Shown piece after piece: positions 55,268 through 64,000 of a stretch of DNA of 64,000 nucleotides (positions are counted from its first letter, which is position 1; each line of letters starts with the position of its first letter). The position numbers were made by a program, and so were the translations under genes. Below the pieces are notes generated by a model that ran no database searches, was not told where the DNA came from, and saw nothing but the letters and a program-made list of their open reading frames with translations. The stretch spans positions 1 through 64,000 of the forward strand of contig VCMS01000161.1 of assembly GCA_022539475.1 (NCBI GenBank), read 5' to 3'. This DNA comes from Gracilaria domingensis. Lineage: Eukaryota > Rhodophyta > Florideophyceae > Gracilariales > Gracilariaceae.

Positions 55268-56172
55268 CATGATGCCCCGTTGGTTGGTTGGTTCATCCAG
55301 CGTACACACCCATTCAGGCCGATGTCACTCCCGCGGCCGAGCATTCTTCCATGTCTCCGGACCCTACTGCCAGGGTTACGAGGTTTCGTAACTTGGGCAG
55401 GTGCAATTACCTGGGGTATGCTGAGGTTCTTGAAAGTGTTCACTCGTACGTCACCGATGTCTTAGATCAGTGTGGTGTCGCTTCGTGCAATGTGTCTGTG
55501 TCTACGGGGCGCTCTGAGCTTGTACGCAACCTGGAGCGCACGGTCGCCAAAGATTTTGGTAAGAAAGATGCCATCGTGGTTGGCACCGTCCTTACCACCA
55601 ACTGGCAGATCATCCCAGCTATTGTGGGTAGGGGCGATCTCGCCATCTCCGGCCTGATGAATGACGCGTCTGTCATGGTCGACGGTCGCTCATTCGGCGC
55701 CAGGATTCGCGTGTTTGAACATAATTTGGCAGAATCGTAGGAAAGTAATATTCTTGTTGGCATTGCTACGGGATACCCTGACAAGAGCCCTCTGTGGAAA
55801 CGAATCATGACGGTTGTCGAGAGTATGTACTCAGTGGAAGGTCAGATGTGCAATCTTTGCCAGGTTGTCGCAGTCAAAAATAAGAATGATGCCTGCTTAT
55901 ACGTGGATGAGGCGAATTCCATTGGCGCCCTTGGACCGACCAAACGAGGTGTTTCGGGGCATCATCACTATGATAGTGTAGATACGCGTAGTATTGATAT
56001 TATGATACGTACCTTCACTAAATCGTTCAGGACCGTTGGAGGTTACTTCTCTTCCGAATCTGCTCTAACTGAACGTATTTTCGCGCTTTCTCCAGCTTCT
56101 CTCTATGCGTCGGCATCGTGTCCTCCGAAATCGTGGCAGCAGGTGCATTCGAAGAGGTTAGGACTGAAATAA
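55268..56172 (+). pseudogene. LCB2: Serine palmitoyltransferase subunit 2 (LCB2-like), truncated and interrupted
   Basis: The frame starts near 55288 and reads NLGRCNYLGYAEVLESVHSY, CGVASCNVSVSTGR, VAKDFGKKDAIVVGTVLTTN and FGARIRVFEHN, then a TAG at 55738. It continues in frame with VVESMYSVEGQMCNL, ACLYVDEANSIGALGPTKRG and IMIRTFTKSFRTVGGYF. This is the alpha-oxoamine synthase (PLP) fold of the enzyme that makes 3-ketosphinganine from serine and palmitoyl-CoA. The PLP lysine (TFTKSF) is kept, but VDEANSIG has Asn where the family has His, and the C-terminal third is missing. Together with the stop this is a dead copy. Confidence 0.8.
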
Positions 56173-56174
56173 AG

Positions 56175-56630
56175 GACGAAAGTGGATCTGTATCATTCGG
56201 GAAGATGAAGGAAGCGTTCCCAAGCTTCTGTGGTGGATGCCGTGCGGATGTTTACGGGGTAACCGACACGGGAGTGATGACTGCGTACATCGCGCGATGG
56301 AGCAACTGCGAGTTGGTGGCAATGAAGCCGAGCCTGACGCTGCTGCGGGAACAGTACCGACACGAAAGGCATCATCTCCAACAGGGCTAGTTTGGCGAGA
56401 GGATGAAACTGTTCTGGGGTGTGATGAGCGCGCTGCCAATGGTTGTGGCGTCCAACGCGCGGGAGGCGGAGGGCGCGAAGACGGCACCGGCGATGTGCCG
56501 TGAGTACATGGTCGGGCTGTACCTGGAAGCGGCGGGACGCACGACGAAATCGGTAGGCGACAGCGAGTGATAGGTGCAGTCGGCGGGTCTCTTCTCGCGG
56601 CAAAGAGCGCAAAGTAAATAAAATTTGCTT
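56175..56630 (+). pseudogene. Unrecognised protein fragment downstream of LCB2
   Basis: The frame 56118-56390 reads FGKMKEAFPSFCGGCRADVY and ARWSNCELVAMKPSLTLL, then stops. A further frame reads ERMKLFWGVMSALPMVVAS. It does not match the C-terminal part of LCB2, so it is either a different relic joined here or out-of-frame decay. I do not know the family. Confidence 0.25.
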
Positions 56631-56639
56631 CTAGAATTC

Positions 56640-57225
56640 TAAGGTGGGGAGCCATGATAGATGAGAATGAATAGCAGGGTGGTTGACATGAGATGAGTTG
56701 CGACTTGCATCGCCACTTGGGAGAAAATGGAAACGCAAACTAGCACGAGCGCAGATTTGAGAGAGGGTCGCGGAAAAGAGTGGATGGGGTGGTGCGGCGA
56801 AGTAGAACCTCTACAAAAACTAAGAGACCCAAGAATTAAACTGCGCGAGATGGAATTCAATATTCCAAAATTTCATAATTTTTTGAGTGCCAGCCTCTGC
56901 CACCCCCTCGCGCGCCCCAAATAGCCCAAAAACTAGCTTAGTTTCCAAAGCGAACAGACTATATTCCACTTTGCAGAACACAGACGAAGGTTCTCTGTTC
57001 CTTTGTCCAACCTGCCGGGTGTGAGATGTTAGTTCTAAGTTGTTGCTTCTGAGGTGGTAGCTCTGACCGCTGTGGATTATTCTTAGTAGCTTTTTGCTTA
57101 GGACGACAATGTGTCCTTGTGCCACGTTGTCGATTCCTGCAAGAATAGGTTTACTGGAATGATGAATGCATTCAATAAATGACGCAGTAGTTATAAAATA
57201 CACTACAACAGTTTGTACTACGTCA
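56640..57225. other. No gene recognised
   Basis: Short frames only. This is the region 3' of methyltransferase-SET copy 2; no repeat shared with the region 3' of copy 1 (9.74-10.17 kb) was seen. Confidence 0.35.
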
Positions 57226-57227
57226 AA

Positions 57228-57790
57228 CTATAAAGCATGGGAGTGTTTCAAATACCTCTCTCGTGGATAGCTGGGTCCATAGTCTACGTACAGCTCATCG
57301 TGTTCATGAATATCCCTTGTAGCCGTCACCAACAGTAGTCTATAGCTTGCGAGTGTACTCAATATGGTAGCTTGATGCTCGGAGGGCTGTCGAATAATAA
57401 CGTTTGGTAAGTGGCCTTGGTAACGCTCCATCTCGGCCAAATCCTTCTCTTCGTCCTAATCCCGGTACGAAGCATCATTAATGTAGCCCGCTATACAGAA
57501 AAGAGCAGGTACTACCAGGCACTTTCAGTATTGATTTCGCAATCATAATGAGGAAGCGTGCTGTACATCTGCCCTTTCAGCTTCACTTCCATGCAATACC
57601 TCCTGAAACGAGAAACGGTGGCACCGAGCACTCCGCTTCCGTATTTCATTTGTTTTGCATTGCGTCGGCTTATGTCATGATATAACAATGTCTCATAGAA
57701 GTACCCACAACCTCTCCTTCCGAGAACGATCTACTACTGAACACTCCATCTGCGCTTATGGGGTGTTTGATATTTGGTTTCTTCCTGTAC
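57228..57790 (-). pseudogene. SET domain part of methyltransferase-SET copy 2
   Basis: Pieces matching copy 1: ISADGVFSSRSFSEGEVVG (about 57760-57700), then shifted frames around 57690-57450, and finally PNVIIRQPSEHQATIL with HEHDELYVDYGPSYPRERY (57228-57410). The core SET motifs GVFSSRSFSEGE and ELYVDYG are kept. At least two stops or shifts separate them, so no functional SET domain is made. Confidence 0.8.
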
Positions 57791-57794
57791 AACC

Positions 57795-59177
57795 ATAAAC
57801 CTGCTGCTTCAGCAGCGAGCCAACTTTGTACATCCATCGTCTCCAATGTGCCTTGGAGATTCAGAGGCCACACGTGCATTGGTTTCTCCTTGTGCTGCGC
57901 AATGAGACTCGGTTTTCTGCAGAAAGTTGCGATGTAGGAATTGATATAAAACGGAAAACTTGGTATGGCGGGAATCCTTTCAGTGCGGTCCATATACGCG
58001 AGGTTCTTTGCTTCCCTTCCGGGAACTTTGTCTGTGCTAAATACGAGGCTTGAACGACCTCATTACTGAAAGTTATTCTTGCGTTGAACTCGTTACGCCA
58101 AACCTTCCTCGCATACATCACTACAGCATTGTGTTCAGCATGAGCGAAGCACTGCTCATCCCTCTCACATCCAATGAAGCGTCGGGGCTCTTCTATGTCC
58201 ATGCACGCCAAGACACCGGAAAATGTTACACTATAGGGATCAACCACAACGTCCCAGGGGTTTGAGAACCTGGCAATAAGTTCCTTTAGCAGTGCCCTCG
58301 GTTTCAATTCGGGGCGAACCTGAACCGAGTGTATTTTAGAACGCTTCTTTACCCTCCAACGGAGTTCTTCACCAGCCTTCAGATGCGGAACCTGGTCGAT
58401 AATGAAGTAATGCCCGGGGTAGTGCGTAGGGATGTAGTGGAAACTTTTGTAGCTCACCATCACCTTCTGCTTCTCGTACGCGTTTCCATTCCGGATTACG
58501 TGCAAGGCATACTCGGTTGCAGAGAACAACCGTGTTGTGTTCCTTCCGGGGTTCTTCAAAGTGTGCGCACGAGAGCGAATGAATTGCATCGCGGTGGGGT
58601 CGACTAAGAACGAAGCACTTTGCCTCCCCACTGCATTCTCCAATTTGTGCTCAGGTAGAATCTCCTTCCAGTCCCCGAACTGTTCGACAGTACCAAACAT
58701 TATGAAATGACGACCAGGGCGAAGCATTTAGGACATCATTTCTGCAGTATTAACCATATCTTCATCGAGAAGCTCATCATGCTCACTGTCACGTATACCA
58801 TAAGGTGAGTCCGTGAGTACGATTAGAAAATTGCTCTCTAGGGAATTATCGGAAGGGAACAGTGTACCATGAGCCTCCACTAACTCTTCATAACCAACAA
58901 AATGCATAGAGAACTGTTGCTCCATGTTCTTTTTGACCACAACGAGAGCCTTCGTCGTCCTTACATCGCCAAAGTCGTGAGGTGGAAAACTACCATCAGG
59001 AACATTACAAAGAGGGTGCGCTCCATCGTCGTCATCATCCGTGTCGTCTATGACAATGACAGCCACTGGACCCGGGTCTGCACCAGATGTTTTACCGGAT
59101 GTTTTACCCACAGCCCTAGCCCTTTGCCTGGAGGAAATGGTTCTCTGTGCCGTAGCCGTATCCTCAATATTCACCAT
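57795..59177 (-). pseudogene. Methyltransferase part of methyltransferase-SET copy 2
   Basis: The in-frame start region MVNIEDTATAQRTISS..., followed by an acidic IDDTDDDDDG and PPHDFGDVRTTKAL, leads into MEQQFSMHFVGYEELVEAHG. The catalytic motif is LTDSPYG, with Ser for the first Pro of DPPY. A stop at 58728 separates this from MLRPGRHFIMFGTVEQFGDW. The AdoMet motif is weakened (DVVVDPYSVTFSGVLACM, where copy 1 has VDLYSGTF). Strong overall similarity to copy 1 is clear. Lesions in both the catalytic and the cofactor motif mean it is not an active enzyme. Confidence 0.8.
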
Positions 59178-59204
59178 GACCGTGTTGCTTTCTTTCTGAA
59201 GTTC

Positions 59205-60467
59205 TCAGATAGTGGCCCGGGATGCCTGCTGCGAAGGTCTCAGGTTCAGCTGGACAATAGCGGTACGAAGAGTAGCCAAATACGCATCGGAAAAAGCATC
59301 AAAACGAGATGGAAACCGTGTCCGAAGTTTCCTTTGAAAGCCTTCCAGCAGTTCCGACTTGGTAGTAGCGGACATTTTGTACAGAAATCCGTTTAAGACA
59401 ACCTTGTTCAAATCGGACAGGAACTCTTTTGACAAATCCCTTAGTTTGGTATCGATATCATCCGAAATGGTAAGAACCCAAGGCACAGTAGCGTTGACGT
59501 CTGTGGTGGGCTTCACTTCGATCCCCAATGTTTCGAACACCGATGCTGGGCTGTATCTGGAAGAACGGGCCTCAATTGCGCCGAAAGAAAGCGTCGCTTT
59601 CTCCATGGCAAGAAACGGTGGCAGCATTTGTTCTGCGTCACGAAACCCAAGACTGGATGCAAAGTAATCTCATCCTAGACATACAATTTGTACAGCATAA
59701 CCCATCCGCCTTATGTGCGCTTGGTTTGACATGACGAAACCATCAACAAACGGTACCTGTCACCGAGAACCAGTTGTAGTCCTCGCCTTCTGCGCAACTG
59801 GGAGTTGTCTCTCCATATTGATACGCTTCACTAGGGATAGAGAGAGCAACTGCTGAAAACGAGTAGCAGGCTCAATCCGGAAGGTAGTTTTCTTCGTCTG
59901 CTTGGATCCGGGACTATGCTCTTTGAATAAGTTATTACAGAACACACGCCCCATAAAAGAATTCCCGCCATCCACATTCTTATCCAAACTCCATTGGAAA
60001 AGATCCCTCACCCCACAATCCTGACTCCAGTCATCCACGTCAATGATACGGACATACTTGTACACCCGACTTATGAACCTAACATCGGTACTTATCTTCA
60101 CCAGCTCCTGCGGCGTACAGTTTGCGTACGTGCTCTTCGTAACATCCGTGAGAGATTCTCGTGCAAAAGCCAGACTGGCACGGTTTGCCACAGCGCACTC
60201 AACGAGAGCCGTGTACCCAACCTGCCGAGGGCAACCAATGCCGCCTCGAGACGCCGCAAACGACTCTCTCAGCTCGAGAAGTATGCTGAACAAGCGAAGC
60301 AACCGCGTTGTCATAATATCCTTCTTACCGGAGCTATACTGCGTGGATGCCACGGAAGATGCGGTAGTCGACATCGCCCTGCTGTTAAGACCACGGGGGG
60401 TTCCGTTTCCGACGGGCGCCACGTAACTCTCGCAAGAACTCGCGAAAGCAGAATAGACGCTGGCCAT
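59205..60467 (-). pseudogene. N-terminal domain of methyltransferase-SET copy 2
   Basis: The 235-residue frame (60467-59760) and the 140-residue frame (59627-59205) match the domain at 11.9-13.3 kb: SILLELRESFAASRGG, DVRFISRVYKYVRIIDVDD, PGSKQTKKTTFRIEPATRFQ, then after stops EFLSDLNKVVLNGFLYKM. The stop at 59205 is a TGA. Beyond it the same frame reads ELQKESNTVMVNIEDT straight into the methyltransferase, which is the evidence that the domain and the enzyme were one protein. The family of the domain is unknown. Confidence 0.75.
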
Positions 60468-60479
60468 GGAACTCGCTGG

Positions 60480-60610
60480 AAGAGTTCTCGAAAGCGTAGC
60501 AGAAGGTGGTGATGAAACTCTCGCAGGGGTCGCGAAAGCAGAATAGACGGTCGCGATGAAACTCGCTGGACGAGTTCTCGAAATCGTAGTAGACGGTGGT
60601 GATGAAACTT
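60480..60610. repeat. Short direct repeats upstream of copy 2
   Basis: A unit containing GATGAAACTCTCGCAGGGGT-type sequence, then GCGAAAGCAGAATAGACG, ATGAAACTCGCTGGA and AGTTCTCGAAA, occurs about twice (GCGAAAGCAGAATAGACG at about 60442 and 60532), and GTAG[CT]AGA[CA]GGTGGTGATGAAACT recurs at about 60497 and 60587. It sits just upstream of the start of copy 2 and extends into its first codons. Confidence 0.7.
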
Positions 60611-60748
60611 TATTCTAAATTCGTATTTGAGCGGATGTTAGTCGTGCGCAGTGGGGTGTGAACAGGGTTGCGAGAGCGAGTGTAGTACGCATACTTGTTT
60701 AGAATCACGCCTGGTAGTGACCTCCCAGGTGGCCGGATGCGACGTGTT

Positions 60749-60836
60749 CAGACCGCGGTCTGGACCGCGGTCAGCCGAATTCATAGCCAAGATCATAGCC
60801 ATGATCTCGGCTATGAACTGCGCTGATCGCGGTCTA
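60749..60836. repeat. Diverged palindrome upstream of copy 2
   Basis: Outer GACCGCGGTC on the left and GATCGCGGTC on the right enclose TTCATAGCCAAGATCATAGC and CATGATCTCGGCTATGAA. This is the same core as at 13647-13722 (TTCATAGCCGAGATCATAGC), with a few changes and a different outer flank (GACCGCGGTC instead of GAACCGCGGTTC). The distance to the gene start (about 290 bp) is the same as for copy 1 (about 310 bp). The outer flanking sequence is not similar. Confidence 0.85.
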
Positions 60837-61154
60837 TGGCGGAAACACCGTGTGGAACATAAGTTTTCATTTGGATGTTTAGGCTCTATGTCGAACATGG
60901 TTGACAAATCTACAGGTTTGATGAGGACATAATGTAGTCATAACCTATGACAAGTATGCATATTTAAGTAGTCTTAGAAGTTTCAGAACCACTCTCAAGT
61001 AGGGTTTTGGAACAATATAAGTAGACTACCGTAGTTTACAAAAATAGAAAAAGGAGGAAGAGGCAGCACCTCCAGGGCGAGGTTACAGACGCTTGGTTGA
61101 TGCTCCGACGTCTGTTTGCGAGCAACTTCGTGACCTTCGGCAAGTAAAAAACCT

Positions 61155-61920
61155 TTGTGCTCAATTGTGACTTGTATAGTTGTGGGCCCAGGATGGAGAG
61201 GCCGTGGTGGCCGCAGCCCCTACCGATTTTCTACAGCAGTTCGTTCGAAAAACCCAGGAGAAGGGCCAGTCTACGATGAAGGAGTAGACGTTCGAGCCTA
61301 CCGGAGAGCTCTAATCGATTGGATTAAGTTTCAGGATCTCGCGGACAAGGATTCAGAACGACGACCTCTCACTCGGGCAACAATTATTCGCCATTCTTGG
61401 AAATATTCGGGGAAATGCAAGTTATCGACTAGCGCATATCTCATCTATGGTCTATGCAGAGTTGACTCAGAAGGAAGTTGGACAACTGGTGGATTACATC
61501 TTGAACACTATTGATCCGCTCGACAGAGAAACCGCGTTTCTCGATACAGCAAAGGCATGGAAAGAGCTAATGCTCAAATCGCACGCCAAAAGACAATTCT
61601 TTGACGAGTACTGGCAGAAATATAGTGGTCTTTGCACTCAGTGTGCATATGCGCATGGAAATGTCGCCCAGTCAGCCGGAGTTCGAGAGCTTTTAGGTCT
61701 GTTGTGCGTTCTTCACGCCAAACTGGATCTATCAGAATTCACATGGGCGCTCAGGAGCGCTATGAAATAGCAAAATTCAGTGATAAATACCCAAGATCGT
61801 TTGTCTATTGCAGGTCAGACCCGAGTGGTACGTGTGGAGCAACGGCTTTACGCTATCGGATGCATCATGCCGCTCATAATGAGATGGTACCGATGGCCGA
61901 TGACGTGGCGAAGTTATGAA
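61155..61920 (+). pseudogene. Gag-like or unknown helical protein fragment
   Basis: Frames in order: DVRAYRRALIDWIKFQDLAD with PLTRATIIRHSW (61300-61400), a shift, then LIYGMVYAELTQKEVGQLVD with LLKSHAKRQFFDEYWQKYSG-type sequence (61440-61620) and LLGLLCVLHAKLDLSEF (about 61690-61740). The all-helical character and position just before an LTR-like leader would suit a retrotransposon Gag, but no zinc knuckle is seen and the family is not recognised. Confidence 0.35.
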
Positions 61921-61969
61921 AACTCCGTTTAATTTTGGGCAATTTCTGGAGAGATTTAACAGAGCCTTG

Positions 61970-62890
61970 ATACGTGAACCCTCTGTAGGAAGTATAGTAA
62001 GTAGAATAGTTGGCCACGTGTGGAGGTTGGCCTCCAGATAATTGGAATTACCCTACCCCCTTACAGTAGATTGTCTACGTGTAGAACCCTCGGGAGGTTT
62101 GAACCGTAGACATAGTAGTAATATATATGCTTGGGTGATCTCACCCTTGAGCCTCCAAGTAAATGGACAACTGAGTCGACACTCAAGTCGAATCCTGTTC
62201 AGGATCGGGCTATAGTAGCTTGATGCCTAGGTAGGTATACGACTCCATCTGGAGAGTAACCACGAATGGTATCGGCACTACTACCCCTCAGGGTCACTAA
62301 GGAAGCACTTGTCTCGCCATCTTTGGATCTTTGATTGTCTTTACCGCTGTGTCGGTTGTCTCTTGTTGTCCCTTGTTTTGTTCTTGTTTTTGATTCTTGT
62401 TGTTGTCACTCTCTTGAGTCTCGTTGTTTACAGTTATTCACCTGGTTCAGATATCACTTCCGCCCCAGTATTGGGTTTATTTTTGGCCCCTTTGAGTGCG
62501 TCGCTCCGCTGTCGGACCTGTTCCGGCTGGTTGGCAGGGTCCGTAGCTCCGCTCCAGTGGTTTCTACCCTGAATTTTTCCCGTTTACACGGTCCCCTTTT
62601 CTTCCTCATTGTCCAGGTTCGGATCGCACTTCATCTCTGGATCTGCACCGTTCTTTGCATCCCACCTCTGTAGGTATAGATAGTCACCGCCTCCGGTCTT
62701 ACACCTGGCTTGTCACTCGACTCGAGTACGGACAGAGGGTTCTATCGCTGAGTCTACCCCTCATAAGGAGTAGGACTTGGGCATCCTAGTGGAGATTCCC
62801 CATAGCCTTTATCGCATGGTTTTGCTCTACAGTACGGCAGGGACCGCAATCAGCAGCAGATATTATTAGGCAGGGGATAACATCCAGTAT
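61970..62890 (+). repeat. LTR-like leader of a retrotransposon
   Basis: T/C-rich sequence without genes, directly in front of the gag-protease frame. Words shared with 22.9-23.6 kb are described there. CTCTGTAGG occurs at about 61980 and 62665. No exact TG...CA ends or primer-binding site were identified. Confidence 0.4.
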
Positions 62891-62892
62891 CG

Positions 62893-64000
62893 TGCCTCAG
62901 ACTGAATCTCAAATTGGGAGTTCTGAAGGAGAGGCTGGACCAAGCACTCTACATGAAACACCACAGCCGATGAGTAGTGTGGAATTGAGTGCTGTGTGTA
63001 CTGTTCAACTGAATGATCTTCGACGAAGATGGGACAGTGCATTAGCAAATGTGCAACAGGTATCATTGGGTTCAGATCAATTGGGTGAATCTATTGAAGA
63101 ATCTCCAATCCGACAGTACATTCAAACAGCAGAAGCATCTTTGGTGGCAACTCAGAGAACATTGGACACATTGCAGTCGTTGAGCAAACAGATTCAAAGC
63201 ATGAAAACTTCAATGACCGATGAAGAAACTGGCAATGACCAACGTCAAGACGAAGCGATCATAACCATGGATTCAGTTCGTATTGCGCTGCGTAGACTTC
63301 ACCACGGTGAGTCAGCGGCAAGGACTCAGCTTAGCTCAAGTGGATCTTCTCGGAAGGATACGGCAGAGGGGCAGACCTTCAGCAAGAAAACTACTTCTAA
63401 TTCTAACGAGCGAGAATGTTGGATCTTTAATTTAAATCACTTTGCATGTGAGAACCCTCTGTGCAAAAAGTCGTTGGAGAGCAAGCGGGAGCTGAGGAAG
63501 ACTAAGAAGAATCAGAAACCGAATCGAGGTGATGATCAGACAGAATTCCCTCCTCCTGATGATGAAGGATCAAGTTCGAAGAATGCAACGTTGAACACAT
63601 CTCTAGACATTCTGTACTCGTCAATGACTCTGAATCCTATAAAAGATTCTTCCACAAAGAAGGAGCTTTGCTCAATCATTGTTGATGGTGGTGCAAAGGG
63701 TACTGTAGTTGGAAAGAGCAACTACAACCGGATATGCAAAGCTCTTGATAAAGGACCTCTTTTCAAACCAAAATTGGAATCTGACTGCACAGCTCAAGCT
63801 TTTGGGACTTCTGAGAACAAGTTACAATCGCAAGATGTCTACTTCCTTTACCTATTGGAAACGGTGAAGTATTATCAGTTGAAGCGTTGGTTGTGGATGG
63901 AGATGTCCCATTTAACGTTGGGGAGGGATAACTTGCAGACGTTCAAAGCGATTGAATCTCACGCGAGGGAACGTTTATCTCTCATGAAAAATGAAAAACG
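62893..64000 (+). CDS. Gag-protease frame of an LTR retrotransposon, running off the window
   Basis: The frame is open from about 62893 to the right edge; the first ATG in it is near 62970. The N-terminal part is Gln/Ser-rich with helices (TVQLNDLRRRWDSALANVQQ, LVATQRTLDTLQSLSKQIQS). A short Cys/His segment CWIFNLNHFACENPLCK (about 63420-63470) may be a degenerate zinc knuckle. Next is a basic linker, then SIIVDGGAKGTVVGKSNYN (about 63680-63725), which resembles the retropepsin active site with DGG for the usual DSG/DTG. From about 63845 to 63925 the neighbouring frame (FLYPIGN region, VDGDVPFNVG) reads better, and then GRDNL returns in the first frame, so two compensating indels are likely. 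Confidence 0.5.

Overview
The window looks like accessory, transposon-dominated nuclear DNA of a eukaryote. Long reading frames are free of spliceosomal introns. Relics of eukaryotic housekeeping genes are present (a proteasome adaptor, a serine palmitoyltransferase subunit and an ER/Golgi cargo lectin), and there are four kinds of eukaryotic transposable element. A compact-gene alga, possibly a florideophyte red alga, fits best, but this is an inference from gene style and repeat content; no marker gene fixes the lineage. Nearly every recognisable gene is broken by at least one stop or frameshift. I saw no rRNA, tRNA or CRISPR array.

Layout. 1-1.9 kb: nothing recognised. 1.9-3.7 kb: pyrimidine-rich, internally repeated DNA in front of the first Plavaka-like DNA transposon (copy A, 3.8-9.7 kb). 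That element has a transposase on + and a convergent coiled-coil accessory gene on -. 10.2-13.3 kb (-): a gene for an N-terminal domain of unknown function, an amino-methyltransferase (DPPY) and a SET domain. 13.6-14.25 kb: a large inverted repeat whose arms each contain a 76-77 bp palindrome. Between the arms is a short piece of what looks like a host mitochondrial presequence. 14.45-18.35 kb (+): a broken frame with a ParB-like domain, a basic linker and a 2-oxoglutarate/Fe(II) dioxygenase domain. 18.7-19.8 kb (-): a five-helix membrane protein. 20.5-21.3 kb (+): an acidic coiled-coil protein. 21.9-22.85 kb (-): a decayed unknown gene. 23-26.9 kb: LTR-like and unrecognised DNA.

27.3-30.4 kb: a dead PIF/Harbinger transposon (transposase + and Myb/SANT-like partner -). 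30.75-34.99 kb: an element bounded by ~195 bp terminal inverted repeats. 35.5-43.5 kb: Plavaka-like copy B, interrupted by a clean solo LTR with a 5 bp target duplication. 44.3-45.7 kb: hairpins, a ~330 bp tandem repeat and another 38-nt-arm palindrome. 46-47.7 kb: a diverged third Plavaka-like transposase (copy C). 48.6-48.9 kb: a three-unit array of palindromes carrying TTAGGG/CCCTAA. 49.5-56.2 kb: a GC-rich block of decayed host genes (L-type lectin, ECM29, LCB2). 57.2-60.5 kb (-): a second, more decayed copy of the methyltransferase-SET gene, again with the palindrome about 0.3 kb upstream. 61.1-64 kb: a gag-like fragment, an LTR-like leader and a gag-protease frame running off the window end.

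The most interesting unit is 10.2-18.4 kb. Two divergently transcribed multidomain genes whose domains belong to DNA- or chromatin-modifying families (methyltransferase+SET, and ParB-like+dioxygenase) flank a palindrome-bearing inverted repeat. The left gene and the palindrome recur together 47 kb away, so they behave as a mobile or duplicating module. A role in writing and removing DNA or chromatin marks is an inference from the domains.
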